Part shown: piece by piece, positions 1-9,000 of the stretch | Numbering within the stretch: the stretch's first letter is position 1 | Layout of the letters: each line of letters starts with the position of its first letter | NCBI GenBank assembly: GCA_902797985.1 | Contig: CADBUZ010000003.1 | Coordinates: 62,001 to 126,000, forward strand | Direction of reading: 5' to 3' | DNA length: 64,000 bases | Source: an uncultured bacterium | Lineage (GTDB): Bacteria > Cyanobacteriota > Vampirovibrionia > Gastranaerophilales > Gastranaerophilaceae | The notes under the pieces: model-generated | Told to the model about the DNA's origin: nothing | Database searches by the model: none | The model's input: only the letters and a program-made list of their open reading frames with translations | Translations under genes and position numbers: made by a program

Positions 1-893
1 TCGCAACAAGCAATCGTTAATGGTAATGTTGCTGATGAACTTGCCGTACCAAAAGCAACCATCATTGCTTCTGCTATTGCTGCGTATAACATTAATACAG
101 GTACTTTTGAGAATATTTTTAAGAAAATAGGATATACAATGAATAATTGGATAGAAAATCCTATTAAAAGTACCATTAAATATTTAGAAATACTTACGAA
201 TATATCAGCACCGAATGAAGAAACAGAAAGTGCTGTTAATGCGAATACGCCGGGTGCGGCGAAATACATAATCCAATCTGTAACTTTCATTGTAGCTGCA
301 AAAACAGATTCAAAGAATGATACTAAAGATCTGTTTACATCACCAACTTTAGCTAATGCAATAGCAAACATTACTGTGAATACAATTATTTGAACCATAT
401 CACCGTGAGCAACTGCTTCAAGTGGATTTTTAGGTACGAAATTTAGGAATAATTCAATAATTTGACCTTGTTGGGAAGCAATTGTGGATGCTACCGTGTT
501 TTGAATATCGTGAGCAGTGCCTTGTGCTATGTAATGCGCAGCACCAAGTCCCGGTTGGAATAATAGCGCTAGCAAAGCACCAATAGTTACTGCAGCTGTT
601 GTGATAATACCGTAGTATATTATCATCTTTTTACCGAATTTTCCGAGTTGTTTGTTATCACCAACACTTGTAATACCAATTACTATCGCTGATATAACAA
701 GCGGGATAACAACCATTTGTATTAATCTGATAAATAACTGCCCAATGATGGTTAATAATCCCATAATTACAGGGTTTTGGTGTGTATGTAAAAAGATACC
801 CACAATAATACCCGCAATTAAACCAAAGAATATGTGCCAGTTACGTTTTAGCCCTAACCCGAGAGCAATAAGCACATGCATGTGTAATTTCAT
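1..893 (-). CDS. dicarboxylate/amino acid:cation symporter, C-terminus cut by window edge
   Basis: Reading the minus strand from ATG 893-891 gives an open frame of 297 codons that runs off the window start. It is a multi-pass inner-membrane protein. The part seen ends in AFGTASSSATLPLTI, the serine-rich re-entrant hairpin signature of the SDF/DAACS family (GltP, GltPh, DctA), which takes up glutamate, aspartate or C4-dicarboxylates with Na+ or H+. A Shine-Dalgarno GAGAGGA lies upstream of the ATG and supports this start. About 110-130 residues (transmembrane helices 7-8 with the substrate and cation sites) should lie outside the window. Substrate cannot be decided from the sequence. The gene diverges from rarA across 166 bp. 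Confidence 0.88.
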   Translation of the reverse strand, partial: MKLHMHVLIALGLGLKRNWHIFFGLIAGIIVGIFLHTHQNPVIMGLLTIIGQLFIRLIQMVVIPLVISAIVIGITSVGDNKQLGKFGKKMIIYYGIITTAAVTIGALLALLFQPGLGAAHYIAQGTAHDIQNTVASTIASQQGQIIELFLNFVPKNPLEAVAHGDMVQIIVFTVMFAIALAKVGDVNRSLVSFFESVFAATMKVTDWIMYFAAPGVFALTALSVSSFGADIFVSISKYLMVLLIGFSIQLFIVYPIFLKIFSKVPVLMLYAAIAEAMMVAFGTASSSATLPLTIACC

Positions 894-1047
894 ATTATAA
901 ATCCTCTCATTACTTAAACACTATCTAATGAATTTATTGTACTAAATTAGTTGGAATTTTTCAACACGTTTACATCGGAATTATGGAGGATTTTTATAAA
1001 ATTTTTTATTTTTAATAACGTCTAAAACAAGTAATAATTTTATGTGA

Positions 1048-1053
1048 TATTAT
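1048..1053 (+). promoter_or_regulatory. extended -10 element of rarA
   Basis: TATTAT preceded by TGa (extended -10) ends exactly 6 nt before the rarA ATG. No Shine-Dalgarno is visible, so transcription may begin at the A of the start codon (leaderless mRNA). The -35 region is weak. Confidence 0.5.
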
Positions 1054-1059
1054 GTTAGT

Positions 1060-2292
1060 ATGGCAAATCTCTTTACAGAACTTGAAAATATAAATAAACA
1101 AGTACCGTTGGCAGAAATAATGCGTCCAAAAACATTGGAAGAATTTTTAGGTCAATCGAATGTTATAGCACCTAATTCTCCTTTGATGAATTTGATAAAA
1201 TCACAAAGACTTTTTTCATTAATTTTATGGGGAACTCCGGGGTGTGGAAAAACAACATTGGCAAGGTTGATTGCAAATCAGGTTAATGCGAATTTTGTTG
1301 AGCTTTCTGCTGTATCTTCAGGAATTAAAGATATTAAAGAAACTGTTGAAAAAGCAAATGAAGCCCTTAGGTATGGTCAAAAAACTATTCTGTTTATTGA
1401 TGAAATTCACCGTTATTCAAAAACTCAACAGGATGTTTTGTTACCATATCTTGAGGATGGCACTTTGTATCTAATAGGTTCGACTACTGAAAATCCTTCT
1501 TTTCAGGTTGCACCTGCGTTGATTTCAAGAGTTCAGATAATTAGGCTTAATTCTATTGATGATGAAAGTATGGAAAAAATTGTTAATAACGGATTTAATT
1601 ATTTGGAAAAAAATCATCAACCAATAGAATATGATGAAGAAGTTACAAAATTCATAATAAATAATGCAAGAGGGGATGCCAGAACTGCTTTAAATATGGT
1701 TGAGAACTCTTATTTTGCAAGTAATTTTTCGAATAATTTCAGAAAGTTGTCTGTAGAAATATTGGAAAGTATTACTCAAAAAAGAAATACAAGATATTCA
1801 AGGCAGGAGCATTATGATTGTGCGTCAGCTTTTCAAAAAAGTTTAAGAGGGAGTGATCCTGATGCTGCAATATACTATCTTGCAAAAATGATAGAAGCAG
1901 GTGAAGATCCCAGATTTATTGCAAGGAGATTAATAGTATGTTCGGCAGAGGATGTCGGTAATGCAGATCCGAATGCATTAAATGTTTCGTTGAATGCATA
2001 CAAAGCTGTTGAAATTTTAGGATTGCCGGAAGGAAGAATACCATTAGCGCAGGCTGTTATTTACGTTGCAAAAGCTCCAAAATCTAATCAAACTATTATG
2101 GCAATTGATAAAGCGTTATCAGATATTCATAGCGGATTAGATTTTCCGCCTCCTATGCATCTTAGAGATGCTCATTATAAAGATGCTGAAAAATATGGAT
2201 TTGGGGTTGGTTATGTGTATAGTCACGATGCTCCGGAGATTGAACAACAGTTTTTGCCGGATGAGATAAAAGACAGAAAATACCTCGATTAA
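1060..2292 (+). CDS. rarA: replication-associated recombination protein A (AAA+ ATPase)
   Basis: RarA/MgsA is a clamp-loader-like AAA+ ATPase that acts at stalled replication forks. The 410-aa product has Walker A GTPGCGKTT (about residues 58-66), Walker B LFIDEIHR, sensor-1 GSTTENPSF and the C-terminal MgsA domain (SAEDVGNADP, then PPPMHLRDAHYK), in the order and length of the family. The ATG at 1060 has no visible Shine-Dalgarno but is preceded at 6 nt by an extended -10. The stop codon directly abuts the stop of the convergent lptF/G gene with no bases between. Identification is confident. Confidence 0.95.
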   Translation: MANLFTELENINKQVPLAEIMRPKTLEEFLGQSNVIAPNSPLMNLIKSQRLFSLILWGTPGCGKTTLARLIANQVNANFVELSAVSSGIKDIKETVEKANEALRYGQKTILFIDEIHRYSKTQQDVLLPYLEDGTLYLIGSTTENPSFQVAPALISRVQIIRLNSIDDESMEKIVNNGFNYLEKNHQPIEYDEEVTKFIINNARGDARTALNMVENSYFASNFSNNFRKLSVEILESITQKRNTRYSRQEHYDCASAFQKSLRGSDPDAAIYYLAKMIEAGEDPRFIARRLIVCSAEDVGNADPNALNVSLNAYKAVEILGLPEGRIPLAQAVIYVAKAPKSNQTIMAIDKALSDIHSGLDFPPPMHLRDAHYKDAEKYGFGVGYVYSHDAPEIEQQFLPDEIKDRKYLD

Positions 2293-3408
2293 TTATGTTA
2301 TAGTAAAGACTTTTCTGTAATATAGATATGTTCCTGCTATCGTTAGAATGATATTAGGCAAAAATGCTGCAAAGAATGGATTTAAACTGCCGGCTTCCCC
2401 GAATGACAAGGATAATGCCCGTATCAAATAATATGCAAAAATAATCAAAATACTAAATAAAAATCCTCGGTTATATCTGACTCTCGGTGGAGTTATTGCC
2501 AATGGAACTCCAATTAAGACTAATACAAGAGTCATTAATGGCAGGGCTAATTTGTCGAATAAATCTATAATTAGATATTGCCTGTCTTCCAGATTTTTAT
2601 TTTTAGCAAGATATATGCACAATTGTAGGAAATTATGTTCGTTTGCAACATTTCGATTTAATTCTTTTTTTAAGTTAACTCCAAATTGAGCAATTGTTTT
2701 TCCAAAATATGTAGCATTAAGTATTTTGCCTTTATCAGCAATTGTATAAATAATACCGTTATTAAAAATCCAACCTTTAGGAGAAGACCCTCCTGATTGT
2801 GCTTGAAGAATATGTATGGCATCCGGTTTAGACATATCAAGCACCGTTACATTATTGAATTGCTTATTTTCACAAGATTCAACATAAAATAATCGTTTAA
2901 GCATCCTATCTTCATTTAATTCTTGGAAAGTAAAATCGTGTTTCCCTTCAGGAATATTTTTTTGACAGAATGCCCATAATGCTAAATCTTTAGATTGTTT
3001 AGTCATTATAGGAACGATTGTTTCATTTATAAAAAAGCTAGCAAGACACATGACGACCGCAAAGGCAAATACCGGCTTTGCTATACGATTGAAACCGATG
3101 CCGCAAGCTCTCATAACTGTAAGTTCGGATGCTAAACTCAATTTGTTTAAGGTCATTACAGTAGAAAGCAAAACGCCCATAGGTATTGTCATTACAAAAA
3201 TTGATGGCAAGCTTAAAATTACTAATATAAATGCAACTTTAAACGGTATACCGTATTTTGCTATCTGTTTAATAAGTGTCATAAACGTATCTGATGCAAA
3301 TATAATAGATGTAAATACCAATACACCCATGATAAACATTTCTATAACTTGTCTAAGGATATATTTATCTAATAGTTTTAAATTTTCTCTTTTAAAATCT
3401 TTAAGCAT
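2293..3408 (-). CDS. LPS export permease, LptF/LptG (YjgP/YjgQ) family
   Basis: This 371-aa inner-membrane permease has the family arrangement: N-terminal transmembrane helices (starting DKYILRQVIEMF), a periplasmic jellyroll-type middle (about residues 140-270) and C-terminal helices with the PLMTLVLVLIGVPLAITPPR segment. LptF/G form the channel of the LptB2FG ABC transporter, which extracts lipopolysaccharide and passes it to LptC and LptA. Both lptA and lptC lie near 29-30 kb. Only one LptF/G gene is in the window, so the partner or a homodimer cannot be judged. TAAAAT ends 6 nt before the ATG and there is no Shine-Dalgarno, so the mRNA may be leaderless. Confidence 0.9.
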   Translation of the reverse strand: MLKDFKRENLKLLDKYILRQVIEMFIMGVLVFTSIIFASDTFMTLIKQIAKYGIPFKVAFILVILSLPSIFVMTIPMGVLLSTVMTLNKLSLASELTVMRACGIGFNRIAKPVFAFAVVMCLASFFINETIVPIMTKQSKDLALWAFCQKNIPEGKHDFTFQELNEDRMLKRLFYVESCENKQFNNVTVLDMSKPDAIHILQAQSGGSSPKGWIFNNGIIYTIADKGKILNATYFGKTIAQFGVNLKKELNRNVANEHNFLQLCIYLAKNKNLEDRQYLIIDLFDKLALPLMTLVLVLIGVPLAITPPRVRYNRGFLFSILIIFAYYLIRALSLSFGEAGSLNPFFAAFLPNIILTIAGTYLYYRKVFTIT

Positions 3409-3414
3409 ACATAT

Positions 3415-3420
3415 ATTTTA
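3415..3420 (-). promoter_or_regulatory. -10 element of lptF/G
   Basis: TAAAAT on the minus strand ends exactly 6 nt before the ATG. No ribosome binding site and no clear -35 box are visible. It belongs to the set of possible leaderless starts in this window. Confidence 0.4.
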
Positions 3421-3570
3421 ACCTAAAAAAGATGTTGATGGAAGAAAAAGTATATTTTATTAACTTAAAATATTTACACTTTCATCTATATTTTTATTGC
3501 CGGTTAGTCTAATGAAAAAAATAATAAGTAACTTAAGATAAAAATGTATATATAATCCTCATCGCTCATT

Positions 3571-3594
3571 CCTCTCGTCTGAGAGGCTTTTTTT
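3571..3594 (+). terminator. rho-independent terminator
   Basis: CCTCTC, a 4-nt loop GTCT, GAGAGG and then C plus seven T form a clear intrinsic terminator on the plus strand. No recognised gene lies just upstream on this strand. A TATAAT at 3551-3556 is too close to give a meaningful transcript. It may end a short unannotated RNA started in 3430-3550, or act as an attenuator for the small ORF at 3681. Confidence 0.65.
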
Positions 3595-3680
3595 GTAAAT
3601 AATTATTAAACTTAGGGCAATTTTTATGGAATAAAATACTTATTATATGTGTAAGTTAGTGTACAGGAGTTATTTATTAC

Positions 3681-3830
3681 ATGTTTAGTAAGGAATTTAT
3701 GCGTTATCTGATTAATTATCAACCTGATGGTTGTGAAGAAAAAAAAGTTGATACTGTAAAAGAGATTGAATTTAAAACCCCGACATCAGGAAAATATGCA
3801 AAAGTGTATTTGCCTATACATAACAGATAA
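3681..3830 (+). CDS. possible 49-aa small protein
   Basis: A 49-codon ORF (begins MFSKEFMRYL, ends YLPIHNR) has an AGGAGT Shine-Dalgarno 10 nt upstream of its ATG. Its stop abuts the stop of the convergent ricT gene. Charged and soluble in composition, with no signal peptide or known domain. A good ribosome site, a composition like its neighbours and the exact fit before ricT favour a real gene, but nothing about function can be said. Confidence 0.5.
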   Translation: MFSKEFMRYLINYQPDGCEEKKVDTVKEIEFKTPTSGKYAKVYLPIHNR

Positions 3831-4763
3831 TTAAACATTTCCTGTAGAAGAATTTCTATCGTCTTCAAGTTGTTTAAGTTGCTTCATATCTACTTTTTCA
3901 TCTTGAGTATAATTATTCATTGGTAAATCAATTTCAACGTTAACATCTGCATCGACCATTTCAACGTCATTTTTTGCGTATTCATGTGTCTTGCCATCTT
4001 CTAATTTTACTGAAACAGCGCCTTTTAAGAAATTGATTAAACAAACTCTGCCTAATCCGTCAGGAGTCATAACAGATGAACCTATTGGAGGCATTCCTTT
4101 TGCTGCGTTTATATAGTTTGAATATTCATAAGTAAGACAGCATAAAAGTCTTCCGCATGTGCCGGATATCTTTGTTGGAGAGATAGGCATGCCTTGATCT
4201 CTTGCTAATTTAACATTTATTGGTTCAAATTTTCTTTTGAATGTGTTACAGCAGAATGGTTGTCCGCATGGGCCGGCACCTTCCATAATAGAGGTTTCAT
4301 CCCTAACTCCTATGTGTCTAAGATCAATCCGTACTCGTTTAAATGTTTGGGTTAAATCTTTTAGCAGTTCTCTGAAATCAACTCTTTCAGGTGCGGTATA
4401 ATAAAAGGTTATTTTTCTTTTATCAAACGTAAGTCTGCATTGAGTTAAGTTCATGTTTAATTTATGTTTTTCTACTAACTCCTTACATTTGAAAAAAGAG
4501 GTTACTTCTTCTTTTTTGATGTTTTCTAATATTTCCAAATCGTGTTGTGACATTACACGGATAAAGTCAAAAGCTTGAGGTTTATTTTCTGCTTTTTCCC
4601 AAATTTTGGATATTTCTTGATTGACAAGAACAACCTTAAGCGCTTCTTCACCTTTTTCAGTGCGAGCCAAAATCATTTGTCCGTGCTCTAATTTTACGTG
4701 TTCAGGCACGTTCAACGGATTAAAACTATTCTTTAAATAATAAACTGCATACTTTATTGTCAT
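3831..4763 (-). CDS. ricT: PSP1-domain protein, RicT (YaaT) family
   Basis: The 310-aa product carries the PSP1 C-terminal domain with the family's cysteine-rich core: GPCGQPFCCNTF, then GTCGRLLCCLTYEY (about residues 175-230), preceded by LRHIGVRDE. In Bacillus RicT joins RicA and RicF in an Fe-S-containing Y-complex that affects RNase Y activity and sporulation; in other phyla its role is less defined. The C-terminus is an acidic linker. It lies 29 bp downstream of gpsA on the same strand, so it may be cotranscribed. A TATAAT also ends 8 nt before the ATG, and no Shine-Dalgarno is seen. Confidence 0.88.
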   Translation of the reverse strand: MTIKYAVYYLKNSFNPLNVPEHVKLEHGQMILARTEKGEEALKVVLVNQEISKIWEKAENKPQAFDFIRVMSQHDLEILENIKKEEVTSFFKCKELVEKHKLNMNLTQCRLTFDKRKITFYYTAPERVDFRELLKDLTQTFKRVRIDLRHIGVRDETSIMEGAGPCGQPFCCNTFKRKFEPINVKLARDQGMPISPTKISGTCGRLLCCLTYEYSNYINAAKGMPPIGSSVMTPDGLGRVCLINFLKGAVSVKLEDGKTHEYAKNDVEMVDADVNVEIDLPMNNYTQDEKVDMKQLKQLEDDRNSSTGNV

Positions 4764-4792
4764 ATAAACTCATTATATTATAATTTTTTAAT

Positions 4793-5791
4793 TTAATAAA
4801 CTTCTTCGCCTTTTAGTTTTCTGTTCATAAGTTTAGATAAAACTTCTTGAGGAGTAATATCTGTGTAAACAGCTTCATATATAGCAGAAGATACAGGAAC
4901 TTCTTCTCCTAATTTTTTTGCTAAATCGCAAACTGCTTTAGATGTTTTAACCCCTTCTGCAACTGAGCCAAGTTCTGATAAAATATCATCAATTTTTTTA
5001 CCTTTGCCCAGCATAGAACCAACTGTATAGTTTCTGGACATAGGGCTTGAGCAAGTTGCAATTAAATCACCCATGCCGGATAAACCGTATAGTGTGGAAG
5101 GTTTTGCACCTAATTTCACGCTCACACGAACGATTTCAGCCATACCTCTTGCAAGAAGTGTACCCATACAATTGTCACCTAAATCCATTGCGTGCGCAAA
5201 ACCTGAAGCAATTGCGATAACATTTTTCAGGCTTCCTCCGAGCTCTACACCTATTACATCTTTGTTTGTATATAATCTGAATTTGTTTGGAACATTCAAA
5301 GCTTGTTGTACATATTTTGCTATTTCTTCGTCTTCACATGCAACAGATGCGGCAGTCGGTTTTCCCATTAAAACTTCTTTTGCCAATGTCGGACCTGAAA
5401 GAATAGCTAATTTTTGGTTTGGTAATACATCTTTAATTACTTCTGACATTCTTTTTAATGTTCCCAATTCAATCCCTTTTGAGGCATTAACAATAATTTG
5501 ATTAGGTTCTATTCCTGCTTGTTTTAACTGTTCGCATACAGGACGAACACCGCCTGTTGCTACAACGGAAAGAATGATTTCAGCATCTTTTATTGCGTAT
5601 GATAAATCATCAGTTATTTCGACATCGCTTCTGAGTTGAACTTCTAATGGTTTAGAGCAATGTTTGTTTTTTAGTAAATCTTCGCTCAAGTCTTGTGTTC
5701 TGCCCCATACGCATACTTTATCAAAATTATCCGTTAATAACCATGCAAGAGTTAATCCCCAACATCCCGGACCTAATACAGTCAGCTTCAT
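4793..5791 (-). CDS. gpsA: glycerol-3-phosphate dehydrogenase [NAD(P)+]
   Basis: GpsA reduces dihydroxyacetone phosphate to sn-glycerol-3-phosphate, the backbone for phospholipid synthesis, in the cytosol. The 332-aa protein has the N-terminal dinucleotide fold (LGPGCWGLTLAW, a variant of GxGSWGTALA), LSGPTLAKEV, the catalytic-lysine region GVELGGSLKNVIAIASG and the C-terminal GMGDLIATC...SRN motif. Length is typical. The ATG is preceded by GAGAGG. The neighbouring 6010 gene diverges, so the roughly 218 bp between them should hold two promoters. Confidence 0.95.
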   Translation of the reverse strand: MKLTVLGPGCWGLTLAWLLTDNFDKVCVWGRTQDLSEDLLKNKHCSKPLEVQLRSDVEITDDLSYAIKDAEIILSVVATGGVRPVCEQLKQAGIEPNQIIVNASKGIELGTLKRMSEVIKDVLPNQKLAILSGPTLAKEVLMGKPTAASVACEDEEIAKYVQQALNVPNKFRLYTNKDVIGVELGGSLKNVIAIASGFAHAMDLGDNCMGTLLARGMAEIVRVSVKLGAKPSTLYGLSGMGDLIATCSSPMSRNYTVGSMLGKGKKIDDILSELGSVAEGVKTSKAVCDLAKKLGEEVPVSSAIYEAVYTDITPQEVLSKLMNRKLKGEEVY

Positions 5792-6009
5792 TTAAAACCT
5801 CTCTCTTAATTTTCCGTATTTAGATTATACAATAAAATGCAAAATTAGTTAAATATTATAACATTTATTTAAATATCACTTAAACTGTTCAAAAATCATC
5901 CATTTAGATTATGACGTAATCTGTGCAATATGAAATAATATTATTGAGATTTAGTAATTAATCATTATTAAACCTCAGGGGAAACAAATTAAGAGTTGCT
6001 AGGTTAAAA

Positions 6010-9000
6010 TTGAATAGAATGGCTGTGGGGAAAATTAATATAATTTTTCGTGCGCTGCTTATTATAGGTTTATTCTACTGTTTTTTAAGCAGCTCTTTTG
6101 CATATGCCAACGCAACCTTACCTGAATTAAATCAATCAACAGATTCTTCACGTTCATATACATTTACTGCAAATGAAAACGTAACTCTTAATGAAAATAT
6201 GGGAACAACTTCCAGCGGTCTGTTCTCTGTTATAGGTGTTTCAAAAGACAGTAACAGTATTATTTTTAATAGCTATTCAGGGTTTGTTGTTTCTGAAATC
6301 CAAACAACTTTAAATCTTTCTGATTTAACAATGAAAAATGCATTATCTGCTATCGGTTCTGTCATTTATAATACAGCACAAGACTCACAAATTACAATTA
6401 ATAATGTTAATTTTAACAGCAACTCAGTACTATCACAAACAAATGCTTACGGTGGTGCGGTATATACTATTGGTAAAATGACCTTTACAAATTCTTCATT
6501 TGAAGGTAATTATGCAGTTACTCAGGGAGATTCTTCTGTTGCTCAGGGTGGTGCTATATATGCACAAGACTCTATTCAATTAATTGCTGATAGTGATAAC
6601 GTGGTTATTGTCGATAACTATGTTATGGATAACAATGGTCAAGAGGACAATGCTATATACATGGCAAACAGTGATTCTACTCTGACACTAAGCGCCCAAA
6701 ATCAGGGTACGATTTATCTGTATGATAATATTGATGGTGCATCAGGGTATAACGTATCTCTAACAGGTGATGGAAGCGGGAAAATAGGTTTGTTCGGGGA
6801 TATTAATAACGCTAATATCTCAATTTCAAATGTAGATATTACTTTTGCAGATGGCGAAACTACCTCTCATACACTAAATAATTTGACAATTGGTAATAAT
6901 GTTAAATTTATTATGGATATTGATTTGGCTGAACAAAAAGCTGATACTATAACTTCTAATAATGCATCAGGAACTGTATATTTATCTGAATTAAATGTAC
7001 TATCAGCTCCTAGCGGTGATAGTACAACTGTTCAAATACTAAAAAATGCCGATAATTTAACTCTTAATATTGACCAACTATCAGAGAATCTGTATACAAG
7101 TGTTCAACCTACTATGTATAGTACATCATTGCTTGCTGACTCTGTTTCCCTTGGACGAACTGATACTGATAATGACAGTATTACAATTAATGGTTGGAAA
7201 GATGTTTTATATGAAATGGTTCATGATACTACCCCTACTCATATGATTAAAAGCTTTATTTTTAATTCTGAAAATGAGTATGTTCTAACCAAAGATTTAG
7301 GTGAAATTCCTCAAGAAATTATGTTAACAGTCATTAATGATTCAAATGCAGAATATGGAACATTAAATGCGAATAATCATTCAATGTTTCAGATAAAAAA
7401 TCCTATTACAAGTATTGAGTTGAACGATATATTAGTTAAAAATGCGAAATCATCAACAGATGGTTCTGTTGTTTATTTGGATAATGCAGCTTCAGATTTT
7501 ACCGCTAACAATTCAGTTATAACTTCTAACTCTTCAGATAGAAATGGTGGTGCTATATATGTTCAAAACGGAACATTGAATCTTCAAAATTCAACTCTTT
7601 CAAATAACTCTGCAGGGGAAAATGGTGGTGCTATATATATTACAGAAGATGCTCAAACAGAAATTATAAATACAGATTTTGTTAATAACACAGCAGGGCA
7701 AAAGGGTGGTGCTATATATACAAATTCAAGGGTTACTATATCAGCTGATAATGGAGAAAGTACCTTTGAAGGTAATACTGCCGGTGGAGAAAATAATGCG
7801 ATTTATGCTAATACTGATGCATCCGTTACTTTAAACGCTACAAATAACGGTGCTATTAATATGAATGATAAAATATCAGGTTCGCAAAATGGATATAGAT
7901 TAAATGTAACAGGTGATTCAACAGGTAATGTTAATATCAATAATACTGTTGAAAATGCAAATATAACTTTAAGCGGTTCTAATTTAAATCTTGGCAAAGA
8001 TAACTTATTAAAAGGCAATAATTTTAATGCTCAAGGCGGAAATTTAAATCTTGTAAATAATGAAATTGGAAATACTGATTTTAGTAGATTAACTACATCA
8101 GGAAGGACAAATGTTGCGGTTGATGTTGATTTAGCAAATCAAGCAATGGACAGGGTGACCGCAGATAATTATTCAAATATAAATGGAAAAATAAATGTAA
8201 ATAAAATGCACTTGCTATCAGATGCAACTTCCAAGACGACAAAAATTTTATTTGCAGATTCGCCGTTAAAACGGAGTGTAACTTCGTCAGTCAAAACAGT
8301 AACATATTCAAGAGTATATAAATATTTAGTTTCTTACAGCCCATCCAGCGGGTATTTTACGTTTAACAGAGGTAATGGTGGCGGGCCAGATGATTTTAAT
8401 CCGGCAATCCTCCCATCAGGTATTGCACAACAAGTTGCATATTTAAATCAGTTAAATAATTATCAAATGGCAATGTACCATTCATATACATATATGACTA
8501 TCCCTAAAATAGATAGAATAAAGGCTAAACGCAATGCATACGCACAAAATGTTTATGATAATGGATATAATCCTACGTATATTGGTGTGCCGGAGGAAGT
8601 AAAAAGCATATGGGTTAGTCCATATTCAACTTTCGAAAGTATTCCTTTAAAAAAGGGACCAAAAGTTTCATCTATCAGTTATGGAACATTATTTGGCGGA
8701 GATAGTGATTATATTGATATTGGACATGGATTCGGACTTGTTTATGGAGGATATGTAGGGTACAACGGAAATAATTTCCACTATAAAGGTATTGACTCCA
8801 ACCAACAAGGTGCAGTAATAGGTGCTACGGCAAATATATATAAAGGTAATTTTTATAATACAATTACGGCAAACGTAGGCTGGATGATTAATAATACTGA
8901 TACCCCTTACGGTTCTGACACAATGAATATTATAATGACAGGTTTTGCTGATAAAATCGGTTATAACTTTGAATTGATAGGTGGAAAATTAATTATTCAA

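Noticed and set aside
139-900. Plus-strand open frames of 84 and 82 codons
   Set aside because: They lie opposite the symporter gene, whose minus-strand frame is open over the whole stretch and carries family motifs.
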